Positions 1-9,817 of a stretch of DNA of 64,000 nucleotides are shown here, piece by piece (position 1 is the first letter of the stretch; every line of letters starts with the position of its first letter). The notes under the pieces are model-generated. The model saw nothing but the letters and a program-made list of their open reading frames with translations. It did not search any database and was not told the DNA's origin. A program made the position numbers and the translations under genes. Source of the DNA: Conchocele bisecta (Eukaryota > Mollusca > Bivalvia > Lucinida > Thyasiridae); the NCBI GenBank assembly GCA_029237695.1, contig CM055279.1:23687919-23751918 (forward strand). The letters are read 5' to 3'.

Positions 1-540
1 ACGGGCCACAAAATTAGATCTAGTTTCACTATAATCGTTATTATAAGACAAGAAATGGCACCGTTAAACGAAGTTTATGCCCTCGCTGGCAGCCTTGATA
101 ATAATAAACAAAAACGAAGAAAAGTCGTCCGTCACCTTGACCTTGGTCGTTCAAAAGTGGGTTGTACTGGCAGCCTTATATATAACAACTGAACAACAGC
201 TTGCCTTACAAATTTGCATTACAAAGAAGGTGAACATAAGTCCTCAGTGACCTTGACCTTGGGTGGTCAGACGTGGGTCGTATGCAAAACGAAGCACCAT
301 CCATAAACACAAATTGTGGCAAAATATTATCAAAATTGGTGAAGTGGTTATGAGTTATTCGGATAAAAGAACTTTACCATTTTTGTGTTACAATTTGCCT
401 TACAGACAAGGTGAACACAAGTACTTAGTGACCTTGACCTTGGCGGTCGGACGTGGGTTGTATGTACAACAAAGCACCATTCCTAGACACACATTGTGGC
501 CAAATATTATCAAAATCTGGTTACGATGACAGCTACATTG
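1..540. repeat. Dispersed ~180-bp repeat with CCTTGACCTTGG core
   Basis: Three related units are seen. Their shared core (tgaccttgacctt) lies near 134, 250 and 431, and units 2 and 3 are about 181 bp apart. Each core is followed by a conserved GTGGGT-GTATG stretch, and in units 2 and 3 by an ACAAATTGTGGC-like stretch. On the reverse strand the core reads CCAAGGTCAAGGTCA, a direct repeat of the nuclear-receptor half-site AAGGTCA. The array runs off the left edge. The short ORF at 263-529 is only a reading of this repeat. Confidence 0.6.
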
Positions 541-1082
541 ATCTTAAATGATATCACTTTAGTTTGTGTGCCTTTATCAATAATGGCATACTATTAATTT
601 GCTTTCAGGCGACGAAGATATGCTAAGCCAATTTCGTTAAGGACGCCTCCTACATCACTAACTATTAACAAATCCATGCTAGCGTATCCTCGACTTCGTC
701 ACTTTACCAAAGGACTCGGCCCAGCACAACTTCGCACCCTGCATATTTGCTGATAACCGATCTAGATGTCCATGTCTGTATGTTTGTCACAAGAACAACC
801 CATTCACATCATGCAATAACAGGCAACCAATAAATTCATTCCAGAATGAACTGTATATTCAAATACATAGGAAACACAATCTCCCGCCTAATTATTGGAT
901 TTCCGAACCTAATTCGGGTTCAAATTTCATTGCCACGAAAGAAGTTTGCACATTTATAGAAAGAAAGCGTTTCAATCACAAATTTGGATGTATTCAGTTG
1001 AGACAACCAGAGGAACAATGCGTTATGACAAATTCGACTTCACTTTAAATTTTGACATATTCCGGAAATATTTTTTTTTCTC
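541..1082. other. Unassigned AT-rich intergenic sequence
   Basis: No ORF with protein-like composition, no inverted repeat and no RNA gene was seen here. Confidence 0.4.
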
Positions 1083-1330
1083 TTTTACCCTTTGAACCCG
1101 AAATCCCGCTATATCGGTTTATGCAAAAAATGCAGATCCAGATGAGCCGGCTCGTAAAGAGCCGTCTCATCAGGATCTGCACTTTTTGAAAGTAATTTTA
1201 ATATTTTTGAGAAAAAAAACACCCCCTTTTCATAAATGGACGAATCTGAAAATCATTTTGTGACCATTGGATTGGTCGGAACATTAGCATATCACAGTCC
1301 ATTCCAGTTCATTAGGGTTGAAAGGGTTAA
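1083..1330. mobile_element. TTAACCC MITE (GAGCCGGCTCGT hairpin), copy 1
   Basis: Member of an approximately 245-bp family with eight or more copies in the window. Intact copies begin TTAACCCTTT and end AAAGGGTTAA. Near one end is a strong hairpin (gtgcagatccagatgag, GCCGGCTCGT, and its complement), followed by ACCCCCTTTTATAAATGG-like sequence. This copy has the hairpin at about 1130-1182 and ends ggttgaaagggttaa. TTAA at both ends suggests a TTAA target duplication, as in piggyBac or Kolobok elements, but no transposase is present. Confidence 0.75.
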
Positions 1331-1394
1331 ACTGCGATATTGGTTAATAGTAAGGGAAACTCTAGGGAGCCATCGATTCAGTTGCAACGTACAT

Positions 1395-1781
1395 ATAGAG
1401 AATACCAGGCTAGTGTCTTTTGATATTAAGTTTATCAGGCAAGGCTAGGAAACGCGTAGGAATTCAGAGGCTTGCCGAGGAATTCCTACCGTTTCCGAGC
1501 CGAGCCTGATAAACTTGATATCAAAATACACTAGCCTGGTATTATATTTATCAGGTAACGTTTTATGCTCGAAAATGACATTAGATGACGTCGTATTCTA
1601 TGGACAGAACGCGTCATTTCACTGACGTCATTCGGTAACGTCACGTGACGTCATCCGACCAATGGAACGTCAGTTTTCACTTCGTTGTAACCCGGATGTT
1701 TATATCAGGACCATGCCTGATACAACAATATGTTATCAATCAGTACGTATTCGGTCAATGCAGGACAGGTTACCTGATAAA
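1395..1781 (-). mobile_element. Double-hairpin element DH-B, copy 1
   Basis: Starts ATAGAGAATACCAGGCTAG. The first hairpin (1401-1543) has arms running from the CAGGCTAGTG side to cactagcctggtatt, with an inner hairpin around tatcaggcaaggctagg. It is followed directly by a second pair: TTTATCAGGTAACG at about 1546 and the complement GTTACCTGATAAA at 1769-1781. The order end motif, stem 2, junction, stem 1 is the reverse of the DH-A family, and the terminal ATAGAGAATA is shared with it. It has no coding capacity. Confidence 0.7.
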
Positions 1782-1785
1782 TGAC

Positions 1786-2011
1786 TATGACTGGAGAAAT
1801 GGGGCTTATGGGATTTGTTACTAATGTAGCTCCTGATCAGATAACACATTTTGAATGCACATTTGCTTGTTAGCAGCATTACAGGTGATTCCTTAATGGA
1901 ATGGCGAACGGTGCAGATCCTGATCAGACTGTGCGATTGCACAGGCTGATCTGGATCTACACTTGTCGCAAAAGTCAAAAGCCCCATGTATCCAGTCACA
2001 GCCACATATAT
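1786..2011. mobile_element. CTTATGG palindromic MITE, copy 1
   Basis: Family of about 230 bp that reads from gactggagaaatggggc to its complement cccatttctccagtcac. The centre contains gatcctgatcagactgtgc and gcacaggctgatctggatc. This copy runs from just after the DH-B element to ccagtcacagccacatata. The minus-strand ORF here is a reading of the palindrome. Confidence 0.7.
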
Positions 2012-2284
2012 GTAACGTCTTCAGTTCAGAATTCTTAAAAAGTCGAATAGTTGAACAGTTTTAAGGTTTGAGGGATGATCAAAAAGTTCGCGGAAACGTG
2101 CAATGCGAATTTCTGACAAAAATAATTCTCACAGTAATCGGATACATGTACTTATGGCATACTTGTAATTGCGGGTATCCCAGACCTTAAGCAGCGTTCC
2201 TAATAATTGCATAACACTCGTTGCATATGAAATTATTAAATTCGTTTAAGAAATATCATATTAAGTCATCGTTAATATAATATG

Positions 2285-2760
2285 CACTATAAAACAGTGT
2301 ACGAGTATACGCCGCATGTAGCGTTTTCTTTGTCGGTAACGTATGTAATATGCACACGAGCTGTCAAAGTTATGATACTATACATGTAATGTAACGCAGA
2401 AAAACCGGACACTATGGGGACCACCCAGTCTGTCTGATTTTGAGGGTTTCCACACAATAACAACATGATCGTTGAACAACTCTATATATAATGTATAATT
2501 ATATCAGTGTACGTGAATACCGGAATCGTATTTCCAATGTGGCGGACCTTGCCCGTTTCAGTAACGAATGTTGTAGTGTGCCTAAATTATAGTGGAACAC
2601 CTCTAAACCGGACACCCTGGGGACCTCCCAGGTTGTCAGATTTTGAGGATTTCCACTGAATAACAAGTACAAAATGTACGGGTATACCTGTATCGGTTTC
2701 GCATCTACTGGGACCTTGTCGGCGTCGGTAACGTATGTTACCAATGACTGCCAGGAGACA
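2285..2760. repeat. Degenerate ~190-bp tandem repeat carrying CCGGACA half-hairpins
   Basis: Three diverged units are visible. Each has a gtgtacg-gtata-c-g start (about 2296, 2508 and 2677) and a gtcggtaacgtatgt-like stretch. The first two continue into aaaccggacac...ggggacc...cccag (about 2401 and 2612). The second CCGGACA block (2588-2660) resembles the dispersed CCGGACA hairpins found elsewhere. Confidence 0.5.
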
Positions 2761-3261
2761 AATGGTTCCTTTGGTACCTCTGTTATTCTGTATTTCAGCA
2801 TTTCTACATCCATTGCGGTATATACACGGTCGGTCTGTTATAGGTATATTCGGGTGCTATGTCGCGATATTATGTGTTATATTGCAATTACAATGTTTAA
2901 ATGTCCGCCTCTTTGTATACTAATTAATCATACTTATTTTACACAACCAACATGCACGGAACTTTAACACTATCCAAATATATTATTCAAATTCCAACTT
3001 GTGTTTATAAGTAACTCACACACGTACATGTCTCAAGGTTTTTATGAACAATAAACATGGTCACATCAACACGTGCTTTTCTATGCAAAGAAATTATCAC
3101 ATTATTAATGGTCCAATATTCGCAAAACACCTTCTCTATGGCAGTGCTAAGAAATGTCTAAGAGCTAGAAAAGTTTTACAAACAATAATATTGCTTTTGC
3201 GTGTTATCGGTAATTAGGACCCTTGTGCTAATTTGCATGTTGTTAATGCGCCATATGGCAA
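2761..3261. other. Unassigned intergenic sequence
   Basis: Nothing recognisable. Short ORFs at 2674-2967 lack any known motif. Confidence 0.4.
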
Positions 3262-3440
3262 TTCAATTCAATTCAATATCTTTATTTCCTCTTTACACAG
3301 ATTTTGAGTAGAAGTCAAACAGCATAGTGAAGGTGAACATAATGTCCAATAATAGTGCAAACATGTGTGTTTACATAGATTATATTATGTGCATGACTAC
3401 ATGGAGGTACGTTATAATGAGCACACGTCTTATGCATGTG
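3262..3440 (-). mobile_element. Probable 3' end of a non-LTR retrotransposon or SINE
   Basis: The stretch caattcaattcaattcaa followed by tatctttatttcc reads on the minus strand as ggaaataaagata followed by a (TTGAA)n tail. That arrangement is typical of LINE or LINE-mobilised 3' ends. About 150 bp inward shows no reverse-transcriptase sequence, so this is a 5'-truncated remnant at most. Confidence 0.4.
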
Positions 3441-3762
3441 GGTATGAAATAATACTGAAAATGACACCAAGATTAAACAACATTCATCGTCGCATACACG
3501 TCATAACTAAGCAGTCTCTAAGAACTAGTTAATCAAAGAAGTTAACTCATAAATTGCACCTGATTAATTGAACATAGTCTATGACGGTCTCTAACAAAAC
3601 AAGTGCCATATGGCGTAATTACCGTACTGTTATTGTTGGAGCATTAATTATTCACAGATGTTATCTCCTGACCAAGGCATTTAGCACCTCTGCTGGCAAC
3701 AGTGTGGTTTTAGACCTACATGTACCTGTTGTAATATGCTATTTTTATCCACCTGTGTCTTT
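3441..3762. other. Unassigned intergenic sequence
   Basis: No supported feature. The ORF starting at 3581 runs into the hairpin that follows. Confidence 0.35.
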
Positions 3763-3828
3763 TCATGTATCAACCAACAATTCAAAGTTAACCGTTACGG
3801 TTAACTTTGAATTGTTGGTTGATAACAT
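3763..3828. repeat. Near-perfect hairpin
   Basis: The arms atcaaccaacaattcaaag and ctttgaattgttggttgat flank a short ttaaccgttacggttaa centre. Part of the same arm (aattgttggttgataacatg) recurs at 4976, so this is a dispersed palindromic element. Confidence 0.65.
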
Positions 3829-3877
3829 GAAAAATAGAAATAGTATACACGTACCTAGAAAATGAAACATAAGAACC

Positions 3878-4122
3878 CGGGGCGCGTTTCACTAAATTTC
3901 GTACGACTAAAATTGTTCGTAAGTGCACATTTAGGATTGTCTGGAAATTTAAATTGACCGATTTACATTTATTGAGCATAGGCTGCATATGCAGCCTATG
4001 CTCAATTAATGTAAATCCAATAGTTGTTTACAAAAATATATTGTTAATGTGAAATTTACAGACTGTCATAATGTAGCACTTACTAAGATTTTAGTCGTAC
4101 GACGTTTCGTGAAACGGCCCCC
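3878..4122. mobile_element. CGTACGACTAAAAT palindromic MITE, copy 1
   Basis: About 240-bp palindrome. The ends are GGGGCCCGTTTCACTAAA and its complement, followed inward by cttcgtacgactaaaatg, ttcgtaagtgcaaatttag and a central perfect palindrome (gagcataggctgcatatgca onward). Nested copies at 16466 and 46014 suggest a 3-bp CWG target duplication, which points to PIF/Harbinger. No transposase is present. Confidence 0.8.
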
Positions 4123-4955
4123 AGGTAAACCATAGTGTAGCTATATACGGCCACAGGTCAATGACCCGTACATGTAGTAGGGATGGAAATAAAATCAAAG
4201 TACTGAAAGTACTGACTGGCGGGAGACAAGTAGCCACTTGTGAATTTGCATACTCAGAAATTCCTTGTTAGAAATATATTCGATGTTGATTATTGGATGA
4301 ACAATCTGCACATTTGGAGAACTTGATCAGTTACTGGTGTTTGTAAAATACAGCCTGCTCTAAACACAAATAGGTTGATGAAGCAAAGGTGCTTTATGTC
4401 CGACTAATACACCGTTTTACGAGGTATATTGCAGACGTATTATGCGAAATCTTTTCAAAATTATGACTGGGCGTAAGCCTACAAACGTGTATGCTGCATG
4501 AACTGCAAAATGTTTTCATGAATTTTGTTTCGCTCACCCAGAGGGTAATCTTTTAGAAAATCGCCAGTAAACCACAATATGAAAAAGAAATGGCCTTCGA
4601 CGTCGCCATGCGACTGCGTGGTACACGATACGGGGGGCGTCTCAATAACAGCAATTTGTTCTCTTCAAAAGTAAAGTTGGGCATGCCAACTATTTTACAC
4701 ATAATGTTGAGCATTGCCGTTGCTATTACTAACTTGCTTTCAGTTCACTCGCTGACTTTAAATGTCACCTGACTGTTGTTAATTGCGAACGCAAATTGAG
4801 CCTATTGAGACGTCCCCCGATGAACAGAGAGCCACTTCCGAAAGTAGACCCGTGCAAACGGCCAGAATCACGATCCCAATAGCGTGGAGACAGTATGTCT
4901 CCCGCCAAAAACGTCACTAAAGGCCTTTTATTTTATTCTATTGTTCCGAGACTGG
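4123..4955. other. Unassigned intergenic sequence
   Basis: No hairpin, repeat or convincing ORF. The 60-codon ORF at 4590-4772 has no recognisable motif. Confidence 0.35.
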
Positions 4956-4956
4956 G

Positions 4957-5130
4957 GCACGTTTCACTCGAATTGTTGGTTGATAACATGCACCTAGAAA
5001 ATGATACCTAAGAACCAGGGGTCCGTTTCACTAAAGTTCGTGGGACAAAATTGTTCGTACGTGCAAATTTAGGATTATCTGGCAATTTCAATTCATGGAT
5101 TTACATTTATTGAGGACAGGCTGCATATAC
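4957..5130. mobile_element. Fragments of the CGTACGACTAAAAT MITE and the 3763 hairpin
   Basis: The sequence ggggcacgtttcactcg joins aattgttggttgataacatg, followed by a second MITE end (gggtccgtttcactaaag) that runs to tgaggacaggctgcatat. Only the left half of the palindrome remains. Confidence 0.6.
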
Positions 5131-5977
5131 CTGATGTCGTGTAGCCGCCCGGGCGGGTCCTTTGTCCATCAACCGGTTGTTCCTTGACCAGTAGGCGAAA
5201 CTCATCGTGCCGAATTACCGCTGAAAACACACGACTGCATCAGAATAAATGTCATACAATCGCGTCCGCGTCTGAAAAAGTATCGTTTACTTCATATCTA
5301 AACCCGCCATGTTTGCGGATTAATATTTGTGCATATGAGGTGTGGTTGCGGGAAGTACCGTACGGGACATTTGCAGCGTTACTGCCCGCAATTAAATTGG
5401 GAGTTCTCCGAAACCTGTGTCCATTACGCATGCGCTCCGAATTGTTGGTTAGCATCCACGATTATGACACGAAAACCTTTCTATTATGTGCTGTAACCCA
5501 ATTCATAAATCTGATATGACACACGTGTAATAATAACACCTGGAGCGAATTTGATTGGCCAACCGCATGACCCTATTAACGTATTCGTATTATGCGCCAA
5601 AGTTATGCCAAAACGAACAAAATGAAGACGGTCCAAATGACATCCATAATGACGCGACAAGACAATGATGTTTTGACGTCTTTGTGTTGTAAACGTCATT
5701 ACTAGCGTCAGCGACTCAGTAACAATGTTGCAATTGTTATAATGTGCTCCCGTTTGGTAATGTGAAGTTTTTACAAAGAAGGGGAATCTCAAATTTAACA
5801 TATCTATAATAGATTTATTTCTAGTACAAATTTAAAAAACATTTTTCTCTGTGGAGACTTTCAACTAGATGCGAAAATAGTCAATGGCGTCTTCTGACTT
5901 ATAAGTATCGAATATCTTCCACGTTTTCTGTTCTTTGGAGTGTGAACTCCTGTGATAAACACAATCTCAAACTCGTT
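5131..5977. other. Unassigned intergenic sequence
   Basis: The opposed ORFs at 5184-5519 and 5252-5455 overlap and carry no recognised domain. No repeat family identified elsewhere in the window occurs here. Confidence 0.35.
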
Positions 5978-6106
5978 TTCATTTGATATGATATTTATGA
6001 AACGCGTTAGCAATTTTATGCACCTCGCCAGAGGCTCGGTGCATAAACTGTGCGTGACTCGTTTCATAAATCCCATATCAAATGGAAACTCGTGTGCATC
6101 CTCTAT
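5978..6106 (+). mobile_element. Hairpin ending in ATCCTCTAT, possible truncated DH element
   Basis: The arms ctcgttttcatttgatatg and catatcaaatggaaactcg enclose an inner hairpin around gcacctcgccagaggctcggtgc. The sequence before it (gataaacacaatctc) and the end (gcatcctctatata) resemble the DH junction and terminus. No first hairpin could be matched upstream, so the assignment is tentative. Confidence 0.4.
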
Positions 6107-6118
6107 ATATTATCTAAA

Positions 6119-6213
6119 CCAGTGAATTGAAATTAAAATCACCATTGCGTGCATGATATTGACAGTAAACAAAGAAAACCAGTTAATTTAAATTAAAATC
6201 ACCATTGCGTGCA
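6119..6213. repeat. Short direct duplication (~60 bp period)
   Basis: The stretch aaattaaaatcaccattgcg followed by tgcat occurs at 6131 and again at 6190, each preceded by an accagt-aatt-aa block. Confidence 0.5.
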
Positions 6214-6221
6214 TATGAGTA

Positions 6222-6526
6222 CAGTGGGGTCAGCGTGTAAGTGCACACACGAACGAACACGACAGGTTGGAACGCTGACCCCACTGTATTTCATGCATAA
6301 ACAAAAATGTAAATATTTTTCTGCATTTTTTCTCATTTCGCATCAAAAATGTATGTTGTTACCACTCAGTTGAACCGTCTCGGCGAGACGGTTCAACTGA
6401 GTGGTGTGAGTGGAACCGTCTCGGCGAGACGGTTCAACTGAGTGGTAACAACATACACTTTGGGTGGGTAGCGAACCAACCTGTCGTGTTCGTTCGTGTG
6501 TGCACTTACACGCTGACCTCACTGTA
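6222..6526. mobile_element. TACAGTGGGG palindrome with nested CGAGACGG hairpin
   Basis: Roughly 50-bp arms: tacagtggggtcagcgtgta at 6224 continues through cgaacgaacacgacaggttg, and its complement is at 6476-6526. TACAGT...ACTGTA ends suggest a TA-targeting pogo- or Tc1-like MITE. Inside (6352-6457) is the module gttgttaccactcagttgaa with two copies of the CGTCTCGGCGAGACG core. A truncated right arm recurs at 54741-54782. Confidence 0.65.
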
Positions 6527-6846
6527 TGGTATAAACCGACACCCACCCTCCCATACGCATCCATGTACTAAAATGGTTTTCTTTGTTTACTGTCAATGTA
6601 TGACAGTAAGCAAAGAAAACCATTTTAGTACATGTATGCGTAGTCGAGGGTGGGGTGTCGGTTTAGACCATATTCATAAATCAAAAGCTAATCTTTGCCA
6701 ATCGCGTCGTATTTGTGTGTCGATTCCACACCGTATCTCGAGCAAAACCCCAAAAGCTCCGAAATTATGTCCTTATAAATACGAGACGCGAGCCCAAGTT
6801 TGAACGTACCCATGCATAAAATTATAAGAACGTTAACGTACCTGTA
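6520..6846 (+). repeat. Long direct repeat DR1 with TATA box
   Basis: Almost identical to 7989-8314. It contains its own palindrome (gtactaaaatggttttcttt, cattgac, and complement), then unique sequence with TTATAAATACGAG at about 6773, a good TATA box. The spacing and orientation are LTR-like. However, the palindromic half and the absence of a primer-binding site or gag-pol argue against a standard retrotransposon. Confidence 0.7.
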
Positions 6847-7052
6847 ATTCTATTTTTATCGGAGTATTTTTAGTTCCACGCGGTTCCGTCATGACCACGG
6901 AATTCTGGGAATTGGCGCAATTTTTTATCTCTTTCCGGCATTGCTGCTAAAGGATATTGAGGACATTTAAATGTAAACCGTACATTTAATTTACTTATTT
7001 AGGTGATTTTAACATGTAAACTAATGGTAATAGCATCTCTTCATACTCGCCA

Positions 7053-7463
7053 ATGTTTGTGGCAGCTCTTTGTGGTAGGGGTTGCTTGATAAACATGCAA
7101 AATGAGACAGAGTCCGAATTTGCCTCCAACATGTGTTGTTTCTTTGCAGATTCCATGCAATCATTTCAAAATCATACCATAAGGTATCACAAAGATGATC
7201 CAAGCTTCTCGGTTGCATGCAGTATAGGTTCTTGCTCCTTCACATCAAGCAAATGGTCCATTTTTAGATCGCATGTAAGCCGTAAACACGATAACCGAAA
7301 TCAAAATGTAGACTTACCCCACCCACCCATGTTATTCAATGATGATGGAGAAAATGATGTTGTTATTCCGTTCAACGATACAGAAGCTCTGCAGATATGT
7401 ATGCATGTAATTCTATATACTAATGTACAATGTAATGCCATTATATTGAATGATTCAAAATAA
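7053..7463 (+). pseudogene. C2H2 zinc-finger ORF fragment between direct repeats
   Basis: A 136-codon ORF. Its centre reads VACSIGSCSFTSSKWS then IFRSHVSRKHD, a C-x4-C-x12-H-x4-H zinc finger. The preceding QSFQNHTIRYHKDDPSF resembles a linker between such fingers. A good splice acceptor (tttctttgcag ending at 7149) suggests the real exon starts at 7150 rather than at the first ATG, because the 5' part reads through the intron-like stretch. An AATAAA overlaps the stop region (7461-7466). After the finger comes an acidic DDGEND stretch. No transposase, integrase or further finger is present. It lies between DR1 and DR2, downstream of the DR1 TATA box, so it may be the remnant of an element-borne or captured gene. 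I recognise the finger type but not the gene. Confidence 0.45.
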
Positions 7464-7494
7464 AATGTGTAAATGAATTGTTTTTAATACCTTC

Positions 7495-7985
7495 TGTTCA
7501 AATTAGAACATTTCCATGATTAAATTAAGAACAGAAACACGTCCCTGTTCAAATATGAACACCTTTCTGTTTATATTAGAGCACCACAATATGTGTGTGC
7601 TCAAAATTGCATACATACATGTTCATGTGGTGTTCCAAAGCTGAACACTTGTAACTTGAACATGTTCGAGGTGTTCAATATCTGTTGCATCGTATTTGAA
7701 CGCGTCAAGCGTTAATAATTGGAACACTTGAAATGTTCAATATTGAACACACAACGTTCATGTTTTGAACGGTAGTGTTCACGGTTTGAACACATAAATT
7801 TAAACCAATGTCTCACACTAGTGTTCAAAGGGTGTTGAGATTAGAACACTGTGCGTTAATGCTTTGAACATTAGCGTTAAGAAATCGAATGCTCGTTGAA
7901 CGCGTCATTGCGTTCTTGACGTGTTCAATAGCTGTTGCATTTTGGTGTTCAAAGTGCATTCTAAAGTTGAACGTTTGGGTTTACA
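7495..7985. repeat. GTGTTCAA / TTGAACAC interspersed motif tract
   Basis: About 490 bp in which GTTCAA, TTGAAC, AACAC and GTGTT words recur every 15-40 bp in both orientations, for example ttgaacatgttcgaggtgtt and atgttcaatattgaacacac. There is no fixed period. It starts right after the zinc-finger ORF poly(A) signal and ends at DR2. Confidence 0.6.
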
Positions 7986-7988
7986 GTG

Positions 7989-8314
7989 CACTGTATGGTA
8001 TAAACCGACACCCACCCTCCCATACGCATCCATGTACTAAAATGGTTTTCTTTGTTTACTGTCAATGTATGACAGTAAGCAAAGAAAACCATTTTAGTAC
8101 ATGTATGCGTAGTCGAGGGTGGGGTGTCGGTTTAGACCATATTCATAAATCAAAAGCTAATCTTTGCCAATCGCGTCGTATTTGTGTGTCGATTCCACAC
8201 CGTATCTCGAGCAAAACCCCAAAAGCTCAGAAATTATGTCCTTATAAATACGAGACGCCAGCCCAAGTTTGAACGTACCCATGCATAAACTATAAGAACG
8301 TTAACGTACCTGTA
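7989..8314 (+). repeat. Long direct repeat DR2
   Basis: Second copy of DR1, about 98% identical by eye. It is preceded by tttacagtgcactgta, where the two ends of the TACAGTGGGG palindrome that adjoins DR1 meet with almost nothing between. The TATAAATA box is kept at about 8243. Similarity stops at cctgta on the right, as in DR1. Confidence 0.7.
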
Positions 8315-8589
8315 TCTATATCCTATACTTTCCAGAGTAGCAGAGTTAGCGTAACTAAGTACACAGACATACGGAGCTAATATACAAGCGAATGCATTTA
8401 TACGTATGTTATAAAGTGAAAGGTGTATCTGTTTCTTTCAATACGGGCCCAGACTATATCGGTTGCACATTGGACAAAACCGGGTTTATTTTATTTCTGT
8501 TCGGAAATCAACATGCAGACACATAGATTCGTTGTTGTTCGTATCTTGTATGCATACCAGTACTGGTTACATCACATAATTGGCGCACA

Positions 8590-8652
8590 TTGAAGACACA
8601 TACCAGGCTGCGCGGATACACAGGCTGGTCTGGATCTTCGCTGGTAAGCGCG
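8590..8652. mobile_element. CTTATGG MITE fragment
   Basis: The sequence accaggctgcgcggatacac then aggctggtctggatcttcgc matches the central part of the CTTATGG family. Confidence 0.4.
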
Positions 8653-8903
8653 AAATAAGTAACGGTTTGTCAAATTATACACAATGTTCAATAATTATGT
8701 TTAACGTATTCAGCAATTGAACATCAATATTCTAGCGTTCTGTTGAAGAGCTACACTGTCGGAAAACGTTGTAAAGAATACATCCTGCTTGTTGTCATGG
8801 CAATACATGTACATATGGACCCTGATCAGATTGTGCAGATATTTAAACTGGTATGGTTCTGAAAAGAGTACAGGGTGTATGTACCGCCAGACACCGTCTG
8901 TTA

Positions 8904-9208
8904 TTTATCCCGTCAACACAGTGCGTATATGCCGTGAAACACGGTGCCGTGAAACATTTTTGATATCCTGTCAATACGATCTAATCACTGCGTATGAATA
9001 TGTGCGGTGGCTGGGGTTATATTTTTGCATTTTACAGCCATTTGTAGGTGTTGACGGGATAATTAGAATAGTAGATTAGTGCCGTGAATGGGAAAATATC
9101 TGGCGCGGCATGGAAACGGGATGTGCTCGGCAGAGCCCCGCCCATCCCGTTTCCTGAGCCTTGCCAGATAGTTTTACCCATTCACGACACTAACCTACTA
9201 TTCTCTAT
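8904..9208 (+). mobile_element. Double-hairpin element DH-A, copy 1
   Basis: Full architecture. Stem 1 is TTATCCCGTCAACAC at 8905 and its complement GTGTTGACGGGATAA at about 9050. Stem 2 follows directly: AATAGAATAGTAG and taGTGCCGTGAATGGGAAA pair with the copy of the complement that ends AACCTACTATTCTCTAT at 9208. The loop of stem 2 holds gtgctcggcagagc. Stem 1 contains its own small hairpin, GTGCCGTGAAACACGGTGC. It has no coding capacity. Confidence 0.8.
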
Positions 9209-9287
9209 ATATGTGCACGCTGGCACGTTTTAATATTCATCAACAGCGAGCCATTCAACTGGTATTCAAATAATCAAAAAGAGTAAT

Positions 9288-9712
9288 GTACGGAGCCCCT
9301 CAGGGGACATGGATTTTGTTTATTCATTCGTTCCCACGAACAATCGAATTAACAATTCGTTCCCACGAAATGACAATTCGTTCCCTAAATTTAACAATTC
9401 GTTCCCTCGAATTAACAATTCGTTCACACGAAATCACAATTCGTTCCCTCAATTTAACAATTCATTCCCTTGAATTAACAATTAATTCCCATGATATAAC
9501 AATTAGTTCCCACGAATTAACAATTCGTTCCCGTGGGAACGAATTGTAATTTCGTGGGAACGAATTGTTAAATTGAGGGAACGAATTGTTAATTCGTGGG
9601 GAGGAATTGTTAATTCATGGGAACGAATTGTTAAATTGAGGGAACGAATTTTTATTTCGTGGGAACGAATTAATAAAAAAAATAATTCTACGTCCCATGC
9701 GGGGCTCCGTAG
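9288..9712. mobile_element. CGTTCCC palindromic array element, copy 1
   Basis: Ends are tacggagcccctcagggga and its near complement (tcccatgcggggctccgta). Each end is itself a small hairpin (GGAGCCCC/GGGG). The interior is a 21-bp unit (AACAATTCGTTCCC plus a variable 7-bp tail) repeated about nine times, then inverted after the centre cgttcccgtgggaacg at 9528-9543. Tails appear in a set order (cgaaat, caattt, cgaatt, gatat types). Because 21 is a multiple of three and the unit lacks stops, spurious ORFs run on both strands. Confidence 0.75.
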
Positions 9713-9817
9713 AAATGTGTATACAAAATGCGATATACTCCGCAACATAACTAACTAAACACAAACACGTATACTTGTGGTGCACTAATCAGACATAAAT
9801 ATGGGGCTGATAACATT

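Noticed and set aside
6520..8314. Standard LTR retrotransposon
   Set aside because: No TG...CA ends, primer-binding site, polypurine tract, gag or pol was seen, and the repeats carry an internal palindrome.
8904..9208. DH-A as a canonical Helitron
   Set aside because: The ends are not TC...CTRR, insertion is not between A and T at the two resolved sites, and no Rep/helicase ORF is present. A Helitron-like mechanism is still possible.
9288..9712. CRISPR array
   Set aside because: The unit is 21 bp with no unique spacers, the array inverts in the middle, and the sequence is eukaryotic with no cas genes.
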